A DNA stretch of 64,000 nucleotides from Hygrophila difformis (GCA_030278955.1 JAOANR010000003.1:51122902-51186901), one strand, 5' to 3'. Shown: positions 35,071 to 46,480, counted from the stretch's first letter. A program made the numbers and translations. The notes: generated by a model not told the origin, from the sequence alone.

Positions 35071-35469
35071 AAAATATATATATATATCAATACTACAGTT
35101 TGGCTATATATTTATGTATTTATTGAATAATTGTAATTATTATATTCTTTTAATTTTATGGTACATTTTAAAATTCATGAATTAAAATGAGATTTCTTTG
35201 ACCTGCCAAGAATAAGGGTTCATTTAAGTAAATTATGTCATTTACTTAAATAAATAAAAAAATTGAACTAAAGAAAATAATGGATTAATAAATATAAATA
35301 TTTTTAAATAAATTTTTAAAATATCAATACAGTCTCTTCAATCATTATGGATTTTCTTATGTATATATTAAAGTTAGACTTATTTTTATTCTATCATATT
35401 ACTAAAAAAATAGTATATATAAATAATTGTATTAATAACCTAAATTTATTTATTTATCTCAATAAAAAA
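35071..35469. other. AT-rich intergenic region, nothing recognised
   Basis: Starts with a short AT dinucleotide stretch after the LINE tail; no gene or element end seen. Confidence 0.45.
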
Positions 35470-35612
35470 ATAACTCAGTGGTAAAATTCCCGAATTTTCA
35501 ATCTTATGGTTGGAGATTAGATTTCACACCTAACTCCCTATCCACCCATTTTGTTCCTTTATAGTTGTGTGGCATGGACTATCTCACCACCATTTTTGTA
35601 ATAAATATTTGT
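35470..35612 (+). mobile_element. Degraded SINE remnant
   Basis: Similar layout to the other SINEs: an A-box-like CTCAGTGGTAAAATTCC, a decayed B box (GGAGATTAGATTTCACACC), a pyrimidine block CTCCCTATCCACCC and TTTATAGTTGTGTGG. No tail or duplication remains. Confidence 0.45.
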
Positions 35613-35885
35613 ATGGGTATTTTAGAGTCGAGTTATTATAGAGAATGCTCACTTAGATAATGTAACTTTTGTAATGCAACCCTATTCGACCTTCCTTTCC
35701 ATCTATATAATAGTTATTATGTCAATTTGTGTCTCACATTGCTCTACAGAAGTAAAAGGAACATATACCCCAAAAATGTTTACTTGCCCTAGAAATTGAT
35801 GAACCCCAAAATATTAAAATTGTCTTGGGAATCTAGCAATTTCGTAGCATATTTTATTTTCTTTAGTTATTTAGTAATTTATAAT

Positions 35886-36068
35886 GAGATCATGGAGGGA
35901 GGGGTGTTCGATTGACGATCATCTTCACTGAAATTGAAATTCCAATGAGATATTTTGTGGGGGTGTTCGACTGGCGATCATCTTATCAATGCAATTTAAC
36001 ATGATAATTTTGATTAATTACTTGATGAAATTGAGCTTAAATGCCATTGGACAATTGGAAATTTTATA
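35886..36068 (+). repeat. Dispersed repeat, same family as 45598-46480
   Basis: Two units share GGGGTGTTCGA-TG-CGATCATCTT, AAATTGAAATTCCAATGAGAT and AAATTGAGCTT-AATGCCATTG words with the array at 45598-46480, which is part of the Helitron-rich tract. The unit resumes after the truncated LINE (36564-36600, AAAACATTGATTTTATATGT), showing the LINE cut into it. Confidence 0.7.
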
Positions 36069-36080
36069 TTAAAAAGAAAT

Positions 36081-36551
36081 AATTTTTTTTTTTGAGACGA
36101 AATATAAGGATTTTATTCCATCGAAAGCACTCCAATCCCCTACAACTTACACTTGTTCCAAAACACATCTTGACCAAATCACACACACAATCATATAAAG
36201 GACCAGAGAAACAAAAAAACAATCCGCATACGCACACCAGCAAAAAATAGACCTTTGTCCCACAGCAACCGCTGGTTTGAAAGGAAACCCTCCATATCCC
36301 AGCGAACCTTCAGATATTGTATCCACAACCCGAAATCAGCATGATCCCCAAACAGACGGCTCCACAACCAGTTTTCAAATTAGTATGCTCCTCAATCAAC
36401 CAGAAACGCCACACCAGCAGGATGACCTCTCACCACGCAAATACCCAAAAACTCCAAAGAAAGTACATGCAATAATCCCAAACAGTATTAAAACCATTCC
36501 TCAATCTTCCCTCCACTAGCTGCTCCCGTCCTCGCCCATTGATCGGCCAAG
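36081..36551 (-). mobile_element. 5'-truncated LINE copy with 12-bp target duplication
   Basis: Direct repeats TTAAAAAGAAAT at 36069-36080 and 36552-36563 flank 471 bases that begin with a T run (tail on the minus strand). At the far end they read ADQWARTGAASGGKIEEWF, the last residues of LINE RNase H. The LINE at 15600-23092 ends in the matching ADQWARCGASGADKIERWM, so this is a 3' fragment of a related family made by incomplete target-primed reverse transcription. Confidence 0.9.
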
Positions 36552-36603
36552 TTAAAAAGAAATGATAAAACATTGATTTTATATGTCACATGGTTTAGAT
36601 GTA

Positions 36604-37024
36604 TTGATTTTACCTCAATATATAGTTTTATGGTTGTAGATGTATGTATTAAATGTAGTTGAGAAGTATTTTTTTTTTTCATTTTTGATTGAATATTGAA
36701 CTAAATAATTTCGGTTTTTCATTTTTTTTTGTGAAAGACGCGACAAGCACGCCGGCAAAAATCTAACTACAAATCTACCAAAAACTACATAACAGGGGCA
36801 GGGAAGACTTTCGGTTTTTCATTTTAGAATTTTGGGAATATTGTTGTTAATTTATTATGCTGTAAGTCATATGTGGGAGAAAAATAACGTGATTGGATGA
36901 GTGAGTTTTTTCGTATGCTCCCATTAGAAATTGTTCATGGTGGTGAATGATGACAAATTTATAGTATAATTATTAAGCCATTTTCTAAATTCCCGATTGA
37001 AATAAATAATATGGGTTCTACTTA
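36604..37024. other. AT-rich intergenic region, nothing recognised
   Basis: No gene seen. The words CGGTTTTTCATTTT occur twice (about 36711 and 36812), flanking ~90 bases of different composition, which may mark a small insertion. Confidence 0.35.
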
Positions 37025-37275
37025 ATTTTTTTTTTTTTTTTTTATCATGCACTGCAACCAAGTTCCACAATCTCTCATATATTCGTAGACCATGTTTTTT
37101 ATTGGTGAATTCCGGGTATCCTCGGGCCACATTGGACGCACGACTAATCCCTCGAGGATCTGCATGGGCAATTAAGAGTGCCTCTCCGAAAGCAATTTTC
37201 TGCATACACAATGCTCGAACTCGAGACCTTGCTTAAGCGACTAAAACCCTAATCCACTAAAGCCAACTGCTGTTA
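37025..37275 (-). mobile_element. Second-family SINE (Au-like), minus orientation
   Basis: The T run at 37025-37044 is the tail. On the minus strand a B box GAGTTCGAGCATT lies near 37210-37222, preceded by GTCGCTTAAGCAAGG. The family resembles the Au-type SINE of angiosperms (inference from layout). Related to the fragment at 7323-7490. Confidence 0.6.
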
Positions 37276-37376
37276 GTATCTACCGTGTTTTTAAGTTTTA
37301 TATTCTTTATTTTTAAAGTATTCTAAAAGTGTCTTCCCACCCCACATTTATTTTGCACAATTTATAAATGATCTTT

Positions 37377-39790
37377 TGTAACACCCCGGATTTGATAACC
37401 CAGGCCGGGATGTCACCGCCACATCTCCCTAGCAAGACACGGCTTCCCGAGCTCACTAAGAAAATGCAAGGCTTATGGGTACGTAAAAGATTTAAAAACA
37501 TTTCAACATTGAGTCCGGAAATTAATAATACTTAATTCAAAATACAGAAGTAATAATCATCATGCGCAAAATAGAGTAAATGCAGCGGAAAAGTAATCAC
37601 GGCCAACACGGCCAAACCTCGGGTTTAACAGACCCGGTAAAACAGTAGTACGATGCAGAAATTAAAAATGTTCATAAATGTTTCCCCCAAGTGCCTATGC
37701 ATGCGTCACTCGACATACTCTGTAAAAGAAAATGACAACGGTTTATCAGTATAAAAATATACCGAGTAAGTTAATCCCTAACTAAACAATTTAAGGGGTT
37801 ACATGCGTTTTAACTAAAGATTACACTTTTCATGCATTAATTTAAACATCATAATTTACTCGCAGCGGAAGAACTTGAATAATCCATTCAAGACGAGAAT
37901 ACATAATTAAAAGACTTAATTTAAAAGCGTAATTTAAAAGCAATTTTAAGAATGCAATTTAGATGCATAATTTAAAAAACATGGTAAATAAGATTTAAGT
38001 ATAATTAAACACTCACACAAGTCTTTTATATTTTATCCCGCAAACTAAGAAGAGGACACCATACCGGGAGATCACTAACGAGGCAATCTCAACGTAGGAC
38101 CACTAACGAGGCAGTCCAAATAAATGGGAGACCATTAATGAGGTAGTCTCAAAGATAGTAGGACCACTAACGAGGCGATCCAAATAACACAGCGCGCGAG
38201 ATCACTAACGAGGCAATCTCAGATAGTAAGGAGACCACTAACGAGACAGTCTCAAAGATAATGATAGCATGAAGATCGGCTCAGCCTAGTGAATGGGATT
38301 TTTCGAAAGTTCGTATTTCAATGTTACCAAAATATTCGATATCGCGTTTCGTAGTTCGAGTTTTCTCAAGTTCGAAAAATCTGATTCGACGCAGTTTACG
38401 CCCTTCTTAATTAAAAATTCATTTTTAAACCAAAAATTCTGAAATTTACACAGTAGCTCAAAAACACACATACGAACAACTTTCATGTTTTAAGTTTTTG
38501 GAAATAAGATTTCGAAGTGAGTCAAATTTCGAGTTCTTTGCAAAAGATGTTTTCTGTCCAAAAACTGATTCTGACACAGTTACGTGCGACGCCGATTAAA
38601 AATTCATTTCAAAGCCAATTGGTCCGAAATTTTTACAGGATGTGCACAACACCTTAATGAACAACTTTTATGTTTTAAGATTTTGGAAATAATGAATTTA
38701 AATGTTCAAAAGTCGACACCAAAACGCTACATACGCGTGGACTCAAAAATTGGTTTAGAACAGGTTCTGAAATCATCCGTTTTGACATATCAAATGAACT
38801 CCAAAATTCATGAAATTTTATATGCATAATCTATACACAATTATCTACAACTTTTGTTTAGAAATGCAGAGTTGAATCGATCTAAAAACGGGTGAAAAAT
38901 ATGCATCAAGTCGAGTCAATAAATCTGTCCAGATTTCAAACGTTCGGTTTTGTCACAGAAACTTTACGGTGCGATTTGGGATAGCAAATCTTTATATCAA
39001 TGGCTGAAATTTGGACACAAGGTAGATTAGAGTCTTATGAACAAAATCTATGTTGAAAAGTTTTTGGTTTGAATTCCTGAAGGTCGAGTTTTAGGCGAGT
39101 TTATAAAATTGGACGAAAATAGGGTTTTTGAAAACCGATTTTTGTTTCGTGTCTAGATCTTAAGTTTTATACGACAATAAACCACAAAAATTGAAGAGTA
39201 AGGTCTTAACTTACCTAGTTAAAGGATAGGGTCGCTGTAAGGGATTTCCGGACGTCCTAAGCTCGCGACGAACGGCCAACTTCTCCGATCGCTTTTCGTT
39301 CGTCCCCCGACGTGAAATCGTGGCTAAGGAAAGGAGGTTAGAATTCGAGTTTTTAAGTTTTATGGACGAACTAAAACATTATACCATAGCTTACCAAGGG
39401 TCTAGAAGTCAGAGGCTTGTCCCGGTCGTCCCGTCGTCGCCGGAAAGTGGTATCGAAAGGGTTTCGGCTTGGAGAGGAGGAATGATGGAGTATAGGAAGT
39501 GTATTCTGTAAGATTAGGGTTTGGGGTCGCCCCTAGTCGTTCTTAAGCCTTTCCTAAGGCTGGGATCCGTTTACCATCGAAGGGAGTGTTAATTTAGGCA
39601 AGAAAATCGCCATGGAAGGAAAGTTTACACCTTCTGCACCTCTGGCACGGTGGTGACGTGCACGTTTAGCTTTGCCCGCACGGAGCACGCGCGACCAGTC
39701 CTGGGGCGCGTTGCCTCCTTCCGCGCGGTGGCCGCGTGGCGGCGAGCGCGTGCCGGCCGGACCGGCCGGTTCGGCGGTCCGCGTGGTTCG
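37377..39790 (-). repeat. Left arm of the inverted repeat (gypsy LTR, minus orientation)
   Basis: Begins TGTAACACCCCGGATTTG at 37377, which is the U5 end of the LTR read backwards. It pairs with 41232-43662 over about 2.4 kb. A 66-residue reading taken from each arm (38286-38486 and 42549-42749) differs at one residue only, so the arms are nearly identical. Beyond 39790 the LTR continues alone to about 40160, where its 5' end is lost against pol. Confidence 0.9.
38063..38262 (+). repeat. Tandem repeat inside the LTR (left arm)
   Basis: About seven units of 25-35 bases built on GAGATCACTAACGAGGCAATC, alternating GGAGACC/GAGATC/GGACC starts. It mirrors 42775-42985 in the right arm. It starts ~690 bases from the U5 end of the LTR. 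Confidence 0.9.
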
Positions 39791-40159
39791 TCGGGTCTTT
39801 TCTCTATCGGTTTTCTACCCTCTACGTGTTAGCTCGACTCCTCGGGTCATTTCTGGTTCAAAATCTTTACCTTAAACTTGTTACGAGTTCAGGCTTAACG
39901 CTCGAACATTTCCGTGCCATAATTAGTCTAGTTAAATTAGTTCCCATTCCTCCTAGCGTTTTTGTGATTGATCTCGTGATTTATTTTGTGATTTAATTTG
40001 TGATTTATTTTGTGACTGAACTTAGAATTTAGTTCCAAGCTGCCTACGTATCCTGTGAAGGGATCAAGTCATGACGTAGTTCAAAACAATTTGAATTTGT
40101 AAAGGATTTCTCGAAAATCGCCCGCCCGTTGACTCAACTGTTGAAGATTATTCTCGAAA

Positions 40160-41231
40160 GAATTTGTAGGAAAACTCGATCAAAGGTAGATGATTCTCCC
40201 AACTTCCCTTAAATTCTAGCACACAGGCCCGCAGCATGTCCTCCAGCGTTTGGATCGTTCGCTCCGTCTGCCCATCCGTCATGGGATGGAACGCGGTACT
40301 CATCTTTATTTGCGTACCGAGAGCTTCTTGCAGTTTGGTCCAGAACTGAGAGACAAATCTACTGTCTCTCTCTGAGATGATGTCGTGTGGTACCCCATGT
40401 CGGCGTACCACATTTTCAACATACGCCCTTGCCAATTGGCCCATTGACCAAGTATCCTTCATTGGGATAAATATGGCGGCTTTTGTCAATCTATCCACGA
40501 TCACCCAGATTTTATTCATTCCCTTTGGTGAGCGTGGTAACCCCGAAACAAAATCCATTGAGATACTATCCCATTTTCAGCTTGGGATCTCCAATGGTTG
40601 CATTAGTCCTAGGAGTTTTTGTCGTACTGACTTGACCTTCTGGCAGGTAAGGCATCTTGCCACAAACTCGGCTACCTCTCTCTTCATGTTCGGCCACCAA
40701 TAGTTCTTCTTCAAGTCCTTGTACAGCTTGTCCCCTCCGGGGTGAACCGAGTAGGGGGGTGTTATGGCCCTCCTCCATCACCTTTTTCTTCAGATCCGCG
40801 GATTTTCGTGGTATACACCACCTTCCCTTGAAGTGGATGCTTCCGTCCTCATGAATTTTGAAATCCATTGCCTTTCCTTCGGCAATGCCCCTCCTTATTT
40901 CTTCCAACTTCTCGTCACCCGGTTGGGCGAGTCGTATCTCATCGAATATGCTCGGTCCCACTACCATCGCGTTGACGACCTCGGTTACCGTGCCAGGATG
41001 CACAAGTTCTAGACTTAATTTCGCCAAGTCTTTGTACAATTCGGCCGGTATCACAAGTGAGTTCGCGACGTGTTGAGTCTTTCGACTCAAGGCGTCGGCC
41101 ACGACGTTGGCCTTTCCTTCGTGGTACGCGATCTCCAAGTCGTAATCCTTAATCAGTTCTAACCATCTCCTTTGCCTCAAATTCAGCTCTTTTTGCGTGA
41201 ATATGTACTTGAGGCTCTTATGGGCGGTGGC
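40160..41231 (-). pseudogene. Ty3/gypsy pol fragment: RNase H end, H2C2 region and integrase core
   Basis: On the minus strand it starts within RNase H ([20 protein letters not shown], then [21 protein letters not shown]). It passes a degraded zinc-binding region and, after a frameshift near 40560, reads integrase core ([20 protein letters not shown], with D of VDRL, later [20 protein letters not shown]). It stops at EFSY near 40160, short of the third catalytic part and C terminus. At the other side (41231/41232) RNase H is joined directly to an LTR lying in the opposite orientation. Protein type fits a chromovirus of the Tekay/Del group (inference). gag, protease and most of reverse transcriptase are missing. 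Confidence 0.88.
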
Positions 41232-43662
41232 CGAACCACGCGGACCGCCGAACCGGCCGGTCCGGCCGGCACGCGCTCGCCGCGCGCCGCCGCGCGGCCA
41301 CCGCGCGGAAGGAGGCAACTCGCCCCAGGACTGGTCGCGCGTGCTCCGCGCGGGCAAAGCTAAACGTGCGCGTCACCACCGCGCCAGAGGTGCAGAAGGT
41401 GTAAACTTTCCTTCCATGGCGATTTTCTTGCCTAAATTAACACTCCCTTCAATGGTAAACGGATCCCAGCCTTAGGAAAGCTTAAGAACGACTAGGGGCG
41501 CCCCCAAACCCTAATCTTACAGAATACACTTCCTATACTCCCTCATTCCTCCTCTCCAAGCCGAAACCCTTTCGATACCACTTTCCGGCGAGTATTCCGG
41601 TGACGGGACGACCGGGACAAGCCTCTGACTTCTAGACCCTTGGTAAGCTATGGTATAATGTTTAGTTCGTCCATAAAACTTAAAAACTCGAATTCTAACT
41701 TCCTTTCCTTTGCCACGATTTCACGTCGGGGGACGAACGAAAAGCGATCGGAGAAGTTGGCCGTTTGTCGCGACCTTAGGACGTCCGGAAATCCCTTACA
41801 GCGATCCTATCCTTTAATTAGGTAAGTTAAGACCTTACTCTTCAATTTTTGTGGTTTATTGCCGTTTAAAACTTAAGATCTAGACACGAAACAAAAATCG
41901 GTTTTCAAAAACCCTATTTTCGTCCAATTTTATACACTCGCCTAAAACTCGACCTTCGGGAATTTAAACCAAAAACTTTTCAACATAGATTTTATTCATA
42001 AGACTCTAATCTACCTTGTGTCCAAATTTCAGCCATTGACATAAAGATTTTCTATCCCAAATTGCACCGTAAATTTTCTGTGACAAAACCGAACGTTTGA
42101 AATCTGGACAGATTTATTGACTCGACTTGATGCATATTTTTCACCCGTTTTAAATCGATTCAACTCTGCATTTCTAAACAAAAGTTGTAGATAATTGTGT
42201 CTAGATTATGCATATAAAATTTCATGAATTTTGGAGTTCATTTGATATGTCAAAACGGATGATTTCAAAACTTGTTCTAAACCAAATTTTGAGTCCACGC
42301 GTATGCAGCGTTTTGGTGTCGACTTTTGAACATCTAAAATTCATTATTTCCAAAATCTTAAAACAGAAAGTTGTTCCTTAAGGTGTTGTGCACATCCTGT
42401 AAAAATTTCGGACCAATTGGCTTTGAAATGAATTTTTAATTGGCGTCGCACGTAACTGTGTCAGAATCAGTTTTTGGACAGAAAACATCTTTTGCAAAGA
42501 ACTCGAAATTTGACTCACTTTGAAATCTTATTTCCAAAAACTTAAAACATGAAAGTTGTTCGTATGTGTGTTTTTGAGCTACTGTGTAAATTTCAGAATT
42601 TTTGGTTTAAAAATGAATTTTTAATTAAGAAGGGCGTAAACTGCGTCGAATCGGATTTTTCGAACTTGAGAAAACTCGAACTACGAAACGCGATATCGAA
42701 TATTTTGGTAACATTGAAATACGAACTTTCGAAAAATTCCATTCACTAGGCTGAGCCGATCTTCATGCTATCATTATCTTTGAGACTGCCTCGTTAGTGG
42801 TCTCCTTACTATCTGAGATTGCCTCGTTAGTGATCTCGCGCGCTGTGTTATTTGGATCGCCTCGTTAGTGGTCGTACTATCTTTGAGACTGCCTCGTTAA
42901 TGGTCTCCCATTTATTTGGACTGCCTCGTTAGTGGTCCTACATTGAGATTGCGTCGTTAGTGATCTCCCGGTATGGTGTCCTCTTCTTAGTTTGCGGGAT
43001 AAAATATAAAAGACTTGTGTGAGTGTTTAATTATGCTTAAATCTTATTTACCATGTTTTTTAAATTATGCATCTAAATTGCGTTCTTAAATTTGCTTTTA
43101 AATTACGCTTTTAAATTAAGTCTTTTAATTATGTATTCTCGTCTTGAATGGATTATTCAAGTTCTTCCGCTGCAAGTAAATTATGATGTTTAAATTAATG
43201 CATGAAAAGTGTAATCTTTTGTTAAAAAGCATGTAACCCCTTAAATTGTTTAGTTAGGGATTAACTTACTCGGTATATTTTTATACTGATAAACCGTTGT
43301 CATTTTTCTTTTAGAGAGTATGTCGAGTGACACATGCATAGGCACTTGGGGGAAACATTTATGAACATTTTTAATTTCTGCATCGTACTACTGTTTTACC
43401 GGGTCTGTTAAACCCGATGTTTGGCCGTGTTGGCCGTGATTACTTTTCCGCTGCATTTACTCTATTTCGCGCATGATGATTATTACTTCCGTATTTTGAA
43501 TTAAGTATTATTAATTTCCGGACTCAATGTTGAAATGTTTTTAAATCTTTTACGTACCCATAAGCCTTGCATTTCCTTAGTGAGCTCGGGAAGCCGTGTC
43601 TTGCTAGGGAGATGTGGCGGTGACATCCCGGCCTGGGTTATCAAATCCGGGGTGTTACAAGT
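41232..43662 (+). repeat. Right arm of the inverted repeat (gypsy LTR, plus orientation)
   Basis: Starts CGAACCACGCGG, an internal point of the LTR, and ends GGGGTGTTACA at 43662, the true U5 end. About 370 bases of U3 present in the left copy are absent. Confidence 0.9.
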
Positions 43663-43726
43663 TGGTATCAGAGCCAGTACTCTGGCCGGTGTGCCAGCGG
43701 GGACGCTGGGCCCCTAGGGGGTGGAT
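43663..43726 (+). promoter_or_regulatory. TRIM-type internal domain with tRNA-iMet primer binding site and polypurine tract
   Basis: AGT then TGGTATCAGAGCC (43666-43678), complementary to the 3' end of initiator tRNA-Met. Then GTGTGCCAGCGGGGACGCTG, and a G-rich tract (TAGGGGGTGGAT) directly before the TRIM LTR. This spacing is the whole internal region of a TRIM, not of a gypsy element. Confidence 0.8.
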
Positions 43727-43875
43727 TGTAACATCCCACATCGGTTGGAGAGGGAAACGAAGCATGCCTTATAAGGGTGTGGACACCTCTCCCTTGTAGA
43801 CGCATTTTAAAGCCGTGAGGGCGGGTTGGGTCAAAGCGGACAATATCTACAAGTGGGTGTGACTGGAATGTTACA
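43727..43875 (+). mobile_element. TRIM-type 3' LTR, 149 bp
   Basis: Starts TGTAACATCCCACATCGG and ends GGAATGTTACA. It contains TTATAAGGGTGTGG, a TATA-like promoter word common in this TRIM family. No partner LTR of its own kind lies upstream; that place is taken by the gypsy LTR. Confidence 0.8.
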
Positions 43876-44069
43876 TCTTTATTGACTTTTCACATGCACA
43901 TCACTATTGCTCCCATTGAGGCAAGGAGACATGAGTACTTAGCATTTAATATATCTACCATTATTGAGTTCCGTACTACTTTTTTTCTATTTCATATATT
44001 TTTTAAAACTTCACATCCATGCGCATCGCACGGGGTAAATTGGTTCCTATATGAGAGTGAGAAAAATTG

Positions 44070-44460
44070 TATTAGAGGGTGAAACATTGACTGATAGTAC
44101 ATATGTTACGACGAGAGTGGAAAAAATATCTTGGAGGGTGAAGTATTGACTGACAGTACATTAGTTCCGACAATAGTGTGAAAAAATGTCTTGGATGGTG
44201 AAGTATTGACTGACATTACATTGGTTTCGATAATAGTGTGAAAAATGTCTTGGATTGTGAAGTATTGACTAACATTACATTGGTTTAGACAAGAATGAGA
44301 AAAATATCCTGAGGGTGAAGTATTAACTGGCAGTACATTGTTTCCGACAATAGTGTGAAAAAGTGTCCTCGGGGTGAAGTATACATTGGTTCCGACAAGA
44401 ATGGGAAAAATATCCTGGGAGTTGAAATATTGTTGGCAGTATAAGTCTATTATTCGAACC
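44070..44460 (+). repeat. Minisatellite, ~60-bp unit (first block)
   Basis: About six units containing GAAGTATTGACTGACAGTAC, then ATTGGTT-CGACAA-AGTG and a GGAAAAAATGTCCTGGAGGGT-like end. The same unit recurs at 46480-46720, 47085-47450, 47815-48070 and 48435-48570. Confidence 0.9.
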
Positions 44461-45393
44461 ATATGAATGAAGATTGAATTGTTGAATTTTTGGTCATTTT
44501 CTATTTCGTCTCATACTATTTATATTAATATATGAATTGTGATAATTAAGTTATTTCCAATTGGAAATAAAAATTATTATATTTTTATTATATTTATGCG
44601 TCTCAGCATCCTTTATATCTATGTCAACTACGATATCAAAGTATAATATATTTTTTGAAATAAAAAATTACTTTTAAAATATTTTTAATATTTAAATTCT
44701 TAAGAGAAATTATGTTTTCGTGTTCGATAAAATGATCAAATTTTTACACAAGTTTTTTTTATATGTTATGGCATCACGTCGAATAAGACATTTGGATTTT
44801 GAAATTTTTTCTATTAAAGAATGATAAGCGTCATGCAAACCAATCAACATTTAATGAAAACGTTTCATTGTAGAAACACTACAAATATTTTTGATTTAAG
44901 AAATTTTTATATAAAGTACTTAAAATAATAACTAAAATTTTATAATAATTATTATGTGATGTAATAATAATATTAATTATATAATAATTTTAAAATTAAT
45001 ATAAATTTATTATTTTTTAAAATTTCCACTAATTGTTTGTTGTGCTATGACTATCAATAAGAGCTAATGTCAATTTCTACAGCATGTTGAAGTGTTCCTG
45101 AAGGTCCAGTTTTTAGATTTAGGCCTGCATATAATGTAAATATTTTACTATAAATGGCCCAAAAATAAGAATAACAAATTAAAATTCATGTAATTTAATC
45201 TTTTAGTGGTTTTATTTTTAATAACATATAATTTTGTGCGTATTTCTTTCATCTTTAACTTCGAAATATTGATGAGAATAATATTCTTTATTTTCTATTT
45301 TATAATTTTTTTAAACTTTACATCCACACGCATCACGGGGACAGATTTACTAGCATCAAATTGGTAATCATTTTAAATTTACATGACGTAGTA

Positions 45394-45480
<87 letters not shown>
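45394..45480 (+). repeat. Microsatellite (TAA)29
   Basis: Eighty-seven bases of uninterrupted TAA/ATA repeat between two Helitron-like 3' ends. Probably highly variable in length. Confidence 0.95.
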
Positions 45481-45481
<1 letters not shown>

Positions 45482-45597
45482 AATTAGATTTACATATAAA
45501 TTTATATTATATGTTTATAAAATTTACATCCCGCGGGTACCGTGGGTGGGCTGACTAGGGTTGCTATGTCTTTTAGTATAATATTTTACTGGCAATC

Positions 45598-46480
45598 ATG
45601 TTCAATTAAATTGAAATTCCAATGAGATCATTGGGGGCAGGGGGCTTTTGACTGACGATCATCATATCAATGCAATTTGACCATGTCATTTTGATTAATG
45701 GGTGAATGAAATTGGGCTTCAATGCCATTTGGCTTCTCGAAATGGTAAAGCATTGATTTTATTTACAAGGAAATGGTAAAATATTGATTTCACACATGAC
45801 ATGCTTTTAAAAGTACTGTTTATTCACGTATATAAATAATTGATTTTTTCATTTTTTATCAATGCATATGATAATGAGATCAGTGGGGGGTGTTCGACTG
45901 GCGATCATCTTATCAATGCAATTTACCATATCTTTTTGATTAATTGGTGAATGAAATAGAGCTTCAATGCCATTGAGCTTCTCAGAACTTAGAAGAAAAT
46001 GGTAAAACATTGATTTTTATATGTGATATATTTTTGAAAGTATTGTTCAGTCATAAGCATATAGTTGGATATTTCTTTTTAAATCAATGCATATGATAAT
46101 GAGATTAGGAGGGGGTGTTCGACTGACTATCATCTTCAATAAAACTGAAATTCCAATGCGATCATGGGAGAGAGGTTGTTTCACTGGCGATCATTTGATT
46201 AATTATGGAATGAAATTGACCTTCAATGCCATTGAGCTTCTCAAAATTTTATATTAAAAGGAAATGGCAAAAAAATTGATATGGAATTAGAAGGATATGG
46301 TAAAATATTAATTTTATATGTGATATGTTTCTGAAAGTACTGTTCATTCATATAAGCATATAATTGGATTTCTCGGTTTAAATAAATGCATATGATGATG
46401 GGATCATTGGGGGGGGGGGGGTTGACTGGCGATCAGCTTCAATGAAACTGAAATTCCAATGAGATCAATATTGAGGTGAA
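45598..46480 (+). repeat. Tandem array of ~240-bp units
   Basis: Three full and one partial unit start near 45598, 45860, 46085 and 46380. Shared words are AATGAGATCA, GGGGGTGTTCGACTGGCGATC, TGAAATTGAGCTTCAATGCC and TAAAACATTGATTTTATATG. A further copy lies at 35886-36600. Noncoding. A G10 run near 46408 begins the last unit. Confidence 0.8.

Larger units (their letters stand above)
37377..43875. mobile_element. Chimeric palindromic LTR retroelement flanked by TCTTT
   Basis: In plus-strand order: a gypsy LTR in minus orientation (37377 to about 40160), a piece of pol in minus orientation (about 40160-41231), a second copy of the same LTR in plus orientation but lacking its 5' part (41232-43662), a tRNA-iMet primer binding site and short TRIM-type internal region (43663-43726), and a TRIM-type 3' LTR (43727-43875). 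TCTTT lies immediately outside both ends (37372-37376 and 43876-43880). Both outer ends have the TG...CA terminal form (TGTAACACC and GGAATGTTACA). The TRIM LTR alone has no target duplication (TGGAT before, TCTTT after). This suggests one integration of a composite cDNA. Confidence 0.75.

Noticed and set aside
37025..37275. tRNA gene
   Set aside because: Only an isolated B box and A-like box with a T-rich tail; no cloverleaf or anticodon arm, so a SINE.
39650..39875. GC-rich open frames in the gypsy LTR
   Set aside because: They lie inside LTR sequence present in inverted copy and reflect CG-rich composition; no domain.
37377..43875. CRISPR-like interpretation of the GAGATCACTAACGAGG repeats
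   Set aside because: Eukaryotic LTR context, spacers nearly as conserved as the repeats, and both arms carry the same array.
43727..43875. Independent insertion of a solo TRIM LTR into the gypsy element
   Set aside because: Bases before it (TGGAT) do not match those after it (TCTTT), and the TRIM primer site and purine tract precede it, so it is joined to its own internal domain.
44106..44462. Open frames with repeated Phe/Ser/Pro-rich peptides on the minus strand (also 46404-48571)
   Set aside because: They are translations of the ~60-bp minisatellite whose unit happens to lack stops; no start context or domain.
45361..45558. Poly-Ile peptide
   Set aside because: Translation of the TAA/ATA microsatellite.
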